33,830 nt of DNA, from positions 1 through 33,830 of the IMG/VR virus record IMGVR_UViG_3300050821_024071; one strand, written 5' to 3'. The number at the start of each line of letters is the position of its first letter. Position 1 is the stretch's first letter. This document shows, piece by piece, positions 6,357-13,122 of this stretch. A program made the translations under genes and the position numbers. This stretch comes from a virus. The notes beneath the pieces were generated by a model. The model did no database searches and was not told where the DNA came from. It was given only the letters and a program-made list of their open reading frames with translations.

Positions 6357-6512
6357 TCACTTCCCGTCAACCGCAAACTGCATCCAGAGTCCCGCGTAGA
6401 TAAAACCTACACCCATTGCGATGAACCCGCCAACCCACCACCAACTGATATGATAAGCGCCGGGATCGGCTTTTTGATAAATCGCGTCCATTAATTCAAC
6501 CACATTTGGCAT
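6357..6512 (-). CDS. 51-aa single-span membrane protein
   Basis: A short gene with one of the strongest ribosome-binding sites in the window: GAGGAGG seven bases before the ATG. The product has a hydrophilic N-terminal helix (MPNVVELMDAIYQKADPG), then SWWWVGGFIAMGVGFIYAGLW as a membrane span, and a short tail VDGK. It is the first gene of a leftward pair and is divergent from the coiled-coil membrane protein at 6561, with about 48 bases between starts that must hold both promoters. Small-holin or spanin-like roles are possible but unproven. Confidence 0.65.
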   Translation of the reverse strand: MPNVVELMDAIYQKADPGAYHISWWWVGGFIAMGVGFIYAGLWMQFAVDGK

Positions 6513-6560
6513 TTCGTGCCTCCTCGGGCAAAAGCGGACTATAGCACACCCTAGTAGGAG

Positions 6561-6884
6561 ATGTTATACGCGATGGACCCCAGCAAACTCGTTCCAGCTA
6601 TTCTTGCCTACCTGCAACCAGCAACACTGCTTAGTGCGCTTGTCGGACTCGTGTGGTGGATTATGAAGAAAGCACTCAAGGCCGCAGCTGACCAACTCAA
6701 GGGAGTAAAGGAACAACTCTCGGAAATCCAGCAGATCACCAAGATACAAGCGGAGAACCACCTCAGCACCATCGAACGGGAATCACTCAAGCAGACGAGC
6801 CTCCTAGAAACGATGATCAAGGAACAGGCCGAAACAAATGGTTCGATTAAGACGCTCTGCGACGTCATCAGCAAGAAAATCTAG
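6561..6884 (+). CDS. Membrane-anchored coiled-coil protein, about 107 aa
   Basis: One N-terminal membrane helix (residues about 10-34, AILAYLQPATLLSALVGLVWWI) is followed by a long heptad-patterned helix (AADQLKGVKEQLSEIQQITK through IERESLKQTSLLETM), so it probably oligomerises at the membrane. Two starts are possible: ATG 6561, which directly abuts TAGGAG, or ATG 6573 (MDPSKLV), with that site 12 bases away. The layout resembles small phage membrane proteins of the holin/XhlA type. It sits opposite two other small membrane genes, so this may be a lysis or exclusion cluster. Confidence 0.55.
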   Translation: MLYAMDPSKLVPAILAYLQPATLLSALVGLVWWIMKKALKAAADQLKGVKEQLSEIQQITKIQAENHLSTIERESLKQTSLLETMIKEQAETNGSIKTLCDVISKKI

Positions 6885-6929
6885 CCCACCCAATATTCAA
6901 ACACACCGCAGAGAGATCAGTCCGAACAG

Positions 6930-6965
6930 AAAACAAAGAAAGCGAGGCAACCCTAGCTGCCTCGC
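6930..6965 (-). terminator. Intrinsic terminator for the leftward exported-protein gene
   Basis: GCGAGGCA (6942-6949) and TGCCTCGC (6958-6965) form a perfect 8-bp stem with an 8-base loop. On the minus strand it is followed by TTTCTTTGTTTTC. It lies 25 bases past the stop codon at 6990, where a terminator for that gene is expected. Confidence 0.75.
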
Positions 6966-6989
6966 CTCCGTAAACAAATTAGTAGAAGA

Positions 6990-7526
6990 CTACGCGACGT
7001 TGCCGTGGCTCGGATGATCACCACCTGCCCAACCACCTTGATGACCGCCACCGCCGCCCTGATTGCCCTGACCGCGATCACCGCCGTGATCAGGTGTAAC
7101 GACTGTACGGCCAACATCGGCAGGCAGCGAGGGTGTCACGGAGCGTTCAACGACACCCGAACGACCATCGGGTCCGTGCGCTGGTACGGCGTTCTCATTC
7201 GCCGGACTAGCTGGAACCACGGGCTTATCGGTAACATCCTGCCTACTAGGTAGCTGCAAAGGTGTTCCAGGCTCACCCTGCTTCGTGCTGATCTCTGATG
7301 GCTCAAATCCCGCACGAAAGGCGGCTCGCCCTAAATGACCATCGACGACATCGCCCCAAATATCACGCGCAACGCGATGGTCGCCACCTGGAATGAAACG
7401 GTCTATGGCCTTGTTGCCAGCCTCCTTGACCGCTTCTTTCGCCGCTTTGAAACCCAACGATTCGGCGTTTAATGCATACAAGCCAACCGAAGCTGCAAGA
7501 CCGCAAATCAGAGCTTGCTTGATCAT
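6990..7526 (-). CDS. Exported or membrane-anchored Gly/Pro-rich protein, 178 aa
   Basis: The ATG at 7526 has GGGGGAA five bases upstream and is preferred to an earlier in-frame start. Residues 2-24 (IKQALICGLAASVGLYALNA) are a signal peptide or signal anchor. A helical region follows (KAAKEAVKEAGNKAIDRFIPGG), then a Pro/Val/Ala linker, and the C-terminus is Gly/His/Gln-rich low complexity (GGGGGHQGGWAGG). No domain is recognised. With its own terminator and opposite orientation to the structural genes, it looks like independently expressed cargo. Confidence 0.6.
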   Translation of the reverse strand: MIKQALICGLAASVGLYALNAESLGFKAAKEAVKEAGNKAIDRFIPGGDHRVARDIWGDVVDGHLGRAAFRAGFEPSEISTKQGEPGTPLQLPSRQDVTDKPVVPASPANENAVPAHGPDGRSGVVERSVTPSLPADVGRTVVTPDHGGDRGQGNQGGGGGHQGGWAGGDHPSHGNVA

Positions 7527-7814
7527 ACGTTCCCCCAGTCGAAGATTTTGGCCCTTTGTTCGTTCGAAGCCGCACACACTCCTCCCTCGACCTTTACAGG
7601 TCGTCTTACTGTTTGGTTGGAGGTTGTGTTGGCTTCACATGGTTAGACGTATTTGGCTTCCGTGTTCGCTGCAGTGGCGGCAACCCATTGAACATGCTGC
7701 CGTTACTGTGAATTTGGCTCCTGAAGGGATGGCGGTAAGGTGCGTGGAATCTTGCGGTTGGCCTCACTAGCCAAGGTTGCCTGGGTTAGCAAGAATTTTT
7801 GATGGGTCCCAGTA
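7527..7814. other. Non-coding gap of about 290 bases
   Basis: No convincing gene is seen. A short hairpin CGACCT-ttac-AGGTCG lies near 7587-7602, within the upstream region of the leftward gene starting at 7526. Frames crossing this stretch have no ribosome site and unnatural composition. Confidence 0.4.
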
Positions 7815-8027
7815 CTAGGCAGAGCCGAAGAGTATTCGCATCGTCTCTTTGTACTGCGCGGCAACCTGAGGAGATTTCTTGGCGAAGTCCTCAAAAACCT
7901 GCTTCTCAATGATCTGCGTGGTGACGTCGCTCTTTCCCAACACGGCGTAAGACTCTTGCTCGGTGCGCGTCAGCATTCCTTGGATGAAGCCTGCTTCAAA
8001 AACCTGTTTCAGAGTCAGATTTATCAT
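7815..8027 (-). CDS. Small hypothetical protein, 70 aa
   Basis: The start is placed at the ATG at 8027, preceded by GAGGAC about nine bases upstream; the longer frame would require a TTG at 8084. The product (MINLTLKQVFEAGFIQGML...) is soluble and helical, with charged amphipathic stretches and no cysteines. No family is recognised. It is divergent from the HNH gene, with about 70 bases between starts. Confidence 0.45.
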   Translation of the reverse strand: MINLTLKQVFEAGFIQGMLTRTEQESYAVLGKSDVTTQIIEKQVFEDFAKKSPQVAAQYKETMRILFGSA

Positions 8028-8100
8028 CGGATAAGTCCTCGCAAATAGATTCCCTGCTTGCGCTACTGAGGATAGCAAAAACAATATGTCCGCCTAAGTA

Positions 8101-8523
8101 ATGCCTTCTTCTCCCACATCCCTCTGCCTAGACTGCTCATCACGAGCGATCAACAGTACGAAGTATTGCGCCAAGCACCAGACTTCCAACAATGCATCGG
8201 ACCACCGTCGTCTATATGACCGCTATCGCGCAGACGACCCGATTCGCGCACTCTACAAATCACGCAAATGGATAAAGGGAACAAGACTGATTGTCTTGCG
8301 GCGCGACATCTTATGCCGAGCAGAGGAAGGCTGTCCCGCAGTAGCCACCGTGGCCGATCACTATCCGCTATCAGCAAGGGAGATCGTAGCGACGCTCGGT
8401 GTGAAGGAGTTCTACAACAAGGAACGCTGTCGTGGACTATGCAAGTTCCACCACGACCAGTCCACCGCATTGAGGGAAGGGTTCGCTAAGAAAAATATAG
8501 CTCCAGCGATTGAGCATTCTTAG
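8101..8523 (+). CDS. HNH endonuclease
   Basis: 140 aa. An N-terminal zinc finger (C9-x2-C12, then YC23AKH26) precedes an HNH core: Cys72 and Cys78, the catalytic Asp86-His87 pair (VADHYPL), Asn106 in the middle strand, and C114-KFHH at the end. This is the small HNH type commonly found beside the small terminase gene of cos-type and HK97-like phages, where it assists the terminase in making specific DNA ends. Here it is separated from the terminase by one leftward exported-protein gene. No ribosome site is seen. Its stop overlaps the end of the opposing gene by four bases. Confidence 0.8.
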   Translation: MPSSPTSLCLDCSSRAINSTKYCAKHQTSNNASDHRRLYDRYRADDPIRALYKSRKWIKGTRLIVLRRDILCRAEEGCPAVATVADHYPLSAREIVATLGVKEFYNKERCRGLCKFHHDQSTALREGFAKKNIAPAIEHS

Positions 8524-9095
8524 TTTTGTAGACACCACACGCGATGTGGCGCGGCGCATGAAGGTAGGCCATTTTTAGGAGAGGGAGGACCCAGTTCTAC
8601 TCTCCAGATCGGCGCTACCTGCAATCGTGCTGGGTCACTAGTTACGATCCAACCGTCATTGAGTCCAACCGCTGAGCCTGTGTCTTCTAGAGATCCGGAA
8701 GACCACGCCGTACAATTTGCCGAACCGAAATTTAGATTCTGCGTATTGCTCAGTTCTCCAGTGCGAATCCAACCGTAACCGTATGTGTCTGGCAAGCTTG
8801 TCGGAGGCCCTGACCCCGAATCGGGAGCAGTCACACCGTTGCTTGTATCGTATTGCAGTCCCGACACGTTCGCGATTTCGTACAATGAGGCCATGTGGTA
8901 GTCAGTGGCACAGGCCCTCGTTGCACCATCTCCGGTAACTTTGTTTTTTGTTAGATAAAACTTCCGTATGCCGCATGCTTGTTGAGCAGCAGCGAAAGTA
9001 CGCGAGCCTCCCCTTATCTCAAAATGCCCGAGGAGGAATCCAGCGAGAGCGGCAACGAGACCTATTGGCACAAGGAGCGCGACTGTCTTTGTCAT
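8520..9095 (-). CDS. Exported cysteine-containing protein, possible lectin/endostatin-like fold
   Basis: 191 aa, start supported by GGAGG five bases upstream. A membrane anchor or signal (VALLVPIGLVAALAGFLLG) is followed by a domain with a recognisable rhythm: ACATDYHMASLYEI, GYGWIRTG, ANCTAWSS, GLNDGW and a terminal VWCLQN. Paired cysteines and Trp residues at these places recall C-type-lectin or endostatin-like extracellular domains such as DUF1554 proteins, but I cannot confirm the assignment. It sits between the HNH and terminase genes in the opposite orientation, so it is probably an inserted conversion gene acting at the cell surface. Confidence 0.6.
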   Translation of the reverse strand: MTKTVALLVPIGLVAALAGFLLGHFEIRGGSRTFAAAQQACGIRKFYLTKNKVTGDGATRACATDYHMASLYEIANVSGLQYDTSNGVTAPDSGSGPPTSLPDTYGYGWIRTGELSNTQNLNFGSANCTAWSSGSLEDTGSAVGLNDGWIVTSDPARLQVAPIWRVELGPPSPKNGLPSCAAPHRVWCLQN

Positions 9096-9291
9096 AAGAC
9101 CTCCGCATTTGGAAGGCAGAGACTACCACAATTAGCTACCCGTGTGTAGGCGGTGGTCGTGTGGCGGGATGCACCACCACCCGCATGGGCCTTCGTTCTT
9201 TAAGCCCATTGTTTCGGAGGCCCGCCGTGGATCATTTTTTACCATAACAACCCTATTTTAGTTTCAAAACTTTCCGGTTCTAGGTAGAGCT
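9096..9291. other. Intergenic region before the packaging module
   Basis: It probably carries the promoter of the rightward packaging genes and that of the leftward gene starting at 9095. A 6-bp hairpin (ATGGGC..GCCCAT) is visible around 9184-9207. The stretch from about 9232 is AT-rich (TTTTTTACC, CCCTATTTTAG). No confident -35/-10 pair could be chosen. Confidence 0.35.
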
Positions 9292-9456
9292 ATGCCAATC
9301 CGAACATACATCTGCCAGAACGATCACCAGTTTGAGCGCATCAATGCGCCTCGCACTATGAAGTGCCCGAGGTGTGGCACCAAAGCGAAGGCCAAAGAGT
9401 GGGAAGCTCCCGCTCGCCGCAACCCCGCGCACGGAATACAGACGGATATGGAATAG
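9292..9456 (+). CDS. Zinc-ribbon protein, 54 aa, FmdB-like
   Basis: A short gene starting MPIRTYIC with Cys8, GHxF-like DHQF and a second CPRCG knuckle, the pattern of FmdB/rubredoxin-like zinc ribbons that begin MPxYxYxC. The tail is basic (KAKAKEWEAPARR). AGGTAG lies a few bases before the ATG. It is three bases upstream of the small-terminase GTG, so it is the first gene of the packaging operon. Its role is unknown; DNA or protein contact during packaging is a guess. Confidence 0.6.
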   Translation: MPIRTYICQNDHQFERINAPRTMKCPRCGTKAKAKEWEAPARRNPAHGIQTDME

Positions 9457-9459
9457 CCC

Positions 9460-9882
9460 GTGGGCCGCAATAAAACACCTACTGCCATTCTTGATGCTAA
9501 GGGAGCGTTCATCGTCAATCCCCAGCGGTCACGCCCAAGTGAACCGAAGTCAGACCGTCCGCTCGGTTCCCCGCCTAAGTATTTGAGCAAGGAAGAGAAG
9601 CTCGTTTGGAAAGAGGTAGCAAAGCGTCTGCTACCCGGCGTCGCGCTTGAGTCCGACCGCGATGCTTTTGAAATGATGGTGCGCATGACGAGCGCAATGC
9701 GCAGCGGCCACCCACTGACGGCTGCCGAGCGCACAACGCTCATCTCGCTTTGGAGTCGCTTCGCCATGACTCCAGCAGATCGCAGCAGAGTAGCAGTTGA
9801 GAAGCCAGCGGAGTCGGCTTTGCAGAAGTTCATGAGTCGTCGTCAGGCCATTCAGCCTCCGACGGCAGAAACAATTCAATAA
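9460..9882 (+). CDS. Terminase small subunit, P27 type
   Basis: 140 aa from a GTG start placed three bases after the zinc-ribbon stop. The opening GRNKTPTAILDAKGAF, the linker SEPKSDRP and the block YLSKEEKLVWKEVAKRLLPG match the P27-family small terminase pattern (basic start, Pro-rich linker, then a helical core with E-x-x-x-W). It binds phage DNA and recruits the large subunit for packaging. Unusually, the next gene is the major capsid protein and not the large terminase. Confidence 0.75.
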   Translation: MGRNKTPTAILDAKGAFIVNPQRSRPSEPKSDRPLGSPPKYLSKEEKLVWKEVAKRLLPGVALESDRDAFEMMVRMTSAMRSGHPLTAAERTTLISLWSRFAMTPADRSRVAVEKPAESALQKFMSRRQAIQPPTAETIQ

Positions 9883-10020
9883 CTAATCTCAAATTTTTGA
9901 ACTACCTGCCTCTGGGTTAGAAGCGGAGTTACATCTCCATCGAGCTTGTGACCCGCCGCGTGCCCATCAGCGTTCCGATGAACCTTCTTGGGGCAACACC
10001 AACAACAAGGAACTCAAATC

Positions 10021-11214
10021 ATGGATTCAAAGATTCTTAACGCCCGCAAGAAGGAACTGCTCGACCAGCAAGAGAAGATGCTCAACGCTGCGTCCGAAGC
10101 AAAGATTGCCCTCACGACTTCTCAGGAAGATTCGTTTCAGGCGATGTCTGTCGAGATCGAGGGGATTAACACAAACATCTCCCGCATCGAAGCGATTGCC
10201 AAGGGCAAGCGTGAAGTCGGCGCTCCTGCAACAGAAGTAGTTGTCCCCGAGTTCGGTAAGAGCAAGGCCAAGTATTCCAACTGCTCCACCGACTATGCGG
10301 AAGCCTTCTGGAACATGCTGAAGTCCCCGAAGAATTTCTCCAACGCCGCATTGGGCGAAGGCGGCACCGCCGCTGACGGTTCGTACCTCGTCCCGTCCCA
10401 GACCGATCCGTCCATTCCGAACTTGGCGGTGATCGAGGCCAGCGCACGTAAGCTGAGCCGCGTCATCCAAACCGAAATGGACCTCAAGATTCCTTACCAG
10501 TCTGCAAAGACTACCGCTTCTGCGAAGGCCGAGTCCAACAACTCCGGCACGAACGCATTTGCTACGAGCGTTCCTCAGTTCGCAACGACCACGTTGTCGG
10601 CCTATATGGCTGGCGATCAGGTTGCAGTGTCGTGGGAACTCTTGCAGGACGTGAAGGCTCTCTCGGCATTCGTAACCGCCGACCTCAATCGTGCGGTGTT
10701 CAACTACGAAGAAAACAAGTTCATCAACGGCTCTGGCACGAGCGAACCGCTCGGCTATCTTAACGGCGCAACTGCCGCTGCGACTGCCAGCTTGACGATC
10801 AACAACGTTCTCGACCTCACGGGTGACTTGCGTCAGGCTTACTACGCAAACGCGTCGTTCCTCATCAACCGTCAAGAACTCATCCGTCTGTACAAGGCGC
10901 AAATTGCTGCGTCTCAGTTCCAGACCTACATCACCTATGACCCGAACGGTCAGACTCGCTTGCTGGGCTTCCCGGTAGCGTTCTCTTCGGACATGCCAGT
11001 CTACTCGGCTTCTCCTTCTACCACTGGCGCGGTTCTCTTCGGAGACTTCGCTTCTGGCTTTGTCATCGGCGACCGTGGCGACAGCAACATCCGCGTCAAG
11101 GTTCTCGACCAGGTTGCTGCCCAAAACGGACAGACAATCATCCTCGGCTACCGCCGTACCGACCAGCGTTGCGTGCTCCAAGAAGCCGTGCAGCTGCTCA
11201 CAACCAACGGATAA
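10021..11214 (+). CDS. Major capsid protein, HK97 fold
   Basis: 397 aa; the start at 10021 has AAGGAA about eight bases upstream. The N-terminal 80 residues are a charged coiled coil (ARKKELLDQQEKMLNAASEA), the delta/scaffold domain removed by the prohead protease. The mature part begins near the segment FGKSKAKYS and shows typical HK97 features: GGTAADGSYLVP (N-arm into E-loop), WELLQDVKALSAFV (spine helix), NGSGTSEPLGYL, and a C-terminal P-domain ending in VLDQVAAQNGQTIILGYRR. A strong terminator follows. The position between the small and large terminase is not the canonical order. Confidence 0.93.
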   Translation: MDSKILNARKKELLDQQEKMLNAASEAKIALTTSQEDSFQAMSVEIEGINTNISRIEAIAKGKREVGAPATEVVVPEFGKSKAKYSNCSTDYAEAFWNMLKSPKNFSNAALGEGGTAADGSYLVPSQTDPSIPNLAVIEASARKLSRVIQTEMDLKIPYQSAKTTASAKAESNNSGTNAFATSVPQFATTTLSAYMAGDQVAVSWELLQDVKALSAFVTADLNRAVFNYEENKFINGSGTSEPLGYLNGATAAATASLTINNVLDLTGDLRQAYYANASFLINRQELIRLYKAQIAASQFQTYITYDPNGQTRLLGFPVAFSSDMPVYSASPSTTGAVLFGDFASGFVIGDRGDSNIRVKVLDQVAAQNGQTIILGYRRTDQRCVLQEAVQLLTTNG

Positions 11215-11236
11215 GTTGGTTCAAACACAAATCGAG

Positions 11237-11270
11237 GCCCGGAGATTACTGATCTCCGGGTCTTTTTCTT
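11237..11270 (+). terminator. Intrinsic terminator after the major capsid gene
   Basis: CCCGGAGAT (11238-11246) pairs perfectly with ATCTCCGGG (11252-11260) around a 5-base loop, followed directly by TCTTTTTCTT. It lies 23 bases after the capsid stop and before the large terminase, so it can limit read-through from the abundant capsid message. Confidence 0.85.
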
Positions 11271-11298
11271 TAGCGAAACAACTATCCAAACACATTAC

Positions 11299-13029
11299 AT
11301 GAGCAGAGTTGCGGAGCAATATATAGATGATGTGTTGGAGCAGCGCATTGCTGCCGGCCCGTGGATCGTCAAAGCCTTCCAAAGACACAGAAAAGACCTC
11401 GAAGCGGCCAAAAGCCGAGGTTTGTATTTCGACCGCGCCGCTGGCGACTTCGTAATCGAATTTTGCGAGAGGTTCTGTAACCCGCCGAACCAAGACAGCC
11501 CAATGGTTTTGATGCCCTGGCAGCACGCCCTGCTTTACGTCACCTACGGTTGGAAGCGGAGCGATGGCACCCGCCGATTCCGTCGCACCTACCTAGAAAT
11601 TGCCAAGAAGAATGGAAAAACCGCGCTGGCTGCGGCTCTTTCCCTCTACCACTTGATTGCCGATGGCGAGTTGTCCGCTCGTGTTTTCATTAGCGCGACG
11701 ACGCACAAGCAAGCTGGGATTTGCTTCAAGGAAGCCGCCGCTATGCGTGGGCGAAATGCCGATCTCAAAACCGCGATTCACCAGTCAGGCAAAGAACCAA
11801 TCATAGCTCTCTACACAAATGACCTTGGTCGCCTCAGCATGATGAGCCGGGACGCGGCCACGGAAGACGGCGCGGTCGTATCTTGCGCGATTTTGGACGA
11901 ACTTCACCGCTGGAAAAACGGCTCCAACATCTATTCCGTGCTCCGCTACGGCGGTCGCACTCGAAAACAGCCCTTGATGATCGAAACCACCACCGCTGGA
12001 GCCTCAGCGGACGGAACTTCCCTGTGTTATGCCGAACGGGAGTATGGAACAAAGATTTTGGACGGTCACATTGAGGACGACGAGTTCGCACCGTGGATTT
12101 TTTGCATGGAGGCGAAGGATGACTGGAAGAACCCCGCTAACTGGGTGAAATCCAATCCGAGCTTGGGCTACATCATCAGCGAGGACGATTTACTCAAGGA
12201 ATTTGCCGAGGCCCAAGGCAAGCCCACCACTGTTGGCGAGTTCAAGCGGTTCGCGCTCAACATTTGGTCGTCAGAAGCTGAGAACCCGGCCATCGAAATC
12301 GAGAAGTGGGGTGCCTGCTGTCGCGAACCCCTTGAAAACCACCCTGACCCACGCCGTCTCCGCAAGGAATCGGTCGCAGAACTGGCTGGGCGAACGTCAT
12401 TCTGGGCGCTTGACTTGGCTCCGAAACTTGACACTTCTGCTCTAGTCGGGGTGTTTCCACCACAGAAACCGGATGAAAAGTGGCGGATTCTTGAATATTT
12501 CTGGTGCCCGAAAGACAACGTTGCGGGCCGTGTAAAGCGCGACCGTGTTCCCTATGACCTGTGGTCCGAAATGGGGTTCATCACACTCACGCCCGGCAAT
12601 CTTACAGACGTTCGCTTCATCGCGGAGCAGATTGTAGAAATTTGTAAGCAGTTCGAAGTGAAAGAAGTCGCATACGACGATGCGTGGTCGTCGGAACTTA
12701 TTCGTATGCTGGGCGAGTCCGGCTTCGACATGAACAAGTTCGTTCCCTTCCCTCAGACCCATATCCGCATGAACGCTCCCTGCCAGGAGATGATGCGCAA
12801 GATTCTTCGCCAGGAATTTTCACATGACAACAATCCCGTGATGCGCTGGCAGATGGCGAACCTGCGGTGGAACACACAGAAGGGAACGGGGTTCGTTAAA
12901 CCCGCACGCGATAGCAAGCGCGAAAAGATTGACGGCTGTGCTTCGCTCATCATGGCATTAGCTCGAGCTACCGATCCTGAGAATCAGGTCAAGCCCAAGC
13001 GTCCGTTCTTCGTTGTGACGAGTCAATAA
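11299..13029 (+). CDS. Terminase large subunit
   Basis: 576 aa, the usual size of a Terminase_1/HK97-type motor. The ATPase has a Walker A variant AKKNGKT (residues 102-108), Walker B VVSCAILDE (193-201, Asp200-Glu201) and a coupling TTT motif (230-232). The C-terminal RNase-H-like nuclease shows its acidic residues in ALDLAPKLD, VAYDDAW and KIDGCASLIMA. It powers DNA translocation through the portal and cuts the concatemer. It lacks an obvious ribosome-binding site and lies behind the capsid terminator, so it probably depends on partial read-through or a weak promoter. Confidence 0.95.
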   Translation: MSRVAEQYIDDVLEQRIAAGPWIVKAFQRHRKDLEAAKSRGLYFDRAAGDFVIEFCERFCNPPNQDSPMVLMPWQHALLYVTYGWKRSDGTRRFRRTYLEIAKKNGKTALAAALSLYHLIADGELSARVFISATTHKQAGICFKEAAAMRGRNADLKTAIHQSGKEPIIALYTNDLGRLSMMSRDAATEDGAVVSCAILDELHRWKNGSNIYSVLRYGGRTRKQPLMIETTTAGASADGTSLCYAEREYGTKILDGHIEDDEFAPWIFCMEAKDDWKNPANWVKSNPSLGYIISEDDLLKEFAEAQGKPTTVGEFKRFALNIWSSEAENPAIEIEKWGACCREPLENHPDPRRLRKESVAELAGRTSFWALDLAPKLDTSALVGVFPPQKPDEKWRILEYFWCPKDNVAGRVKRDRVPYDLWSEMGFITLTPGNLTDVRFIAEQIVEICKQFEVKEVAYDDAWSSELIRMLGESGFDMNKFVPFPQTHIRMNAPCQEMMRKILRQEFSHDNNPVMRWQMANLRWNTQKGTGFVKPARDSKREKIDGCASLIMALARATDPENQVKPKRPFFVVTSQ

Positions 13030-13054
13030 TCCAGACTTCCAACCCCCTTAGTAG
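13023..13054 (+). repeat. 32-bp imperfect direct repeat, copy 1
   Basis: This sequence spans the large-terminase stop codon and matches the one at 20631-20662 at 26 of 32 positions, mostly transitions. Both copies include the last Gln codon and TAA of a gene and begin an unusually long gap before the next structural gene. Shared ancestry as a module-boundary sequence is possible. Confidence 0.45.
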
Positions 13055-13080
13055 ATGCCCAATGGCATCCGTGTCTTTTT
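13054..13080 (+). terminator. Possible weak terminator after the large terminase
   Basis: GATGCC (13054-13059) and GGCATC (13064-13069) form a 6-bp stem with a 4-base loop, followed after six bases by TTTTT. The stem is short and the T-run is offset, so efficiency would be low. Confidence 0.4.
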
Positions 13081-13122
13081 GCGGCCCACACGTTACAGAG
13101 TCCATCGACTCCTGAAGGCAAC

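Noticed and set aside
10027-11181. A 384-aa open frame on the minus strand opposite the major capsid gene
   Set aside because: It is a mirror of the strongly biased capsid codon usage, has no ribosome site and gives an Arg/Val-rich protein without recognisable domains.
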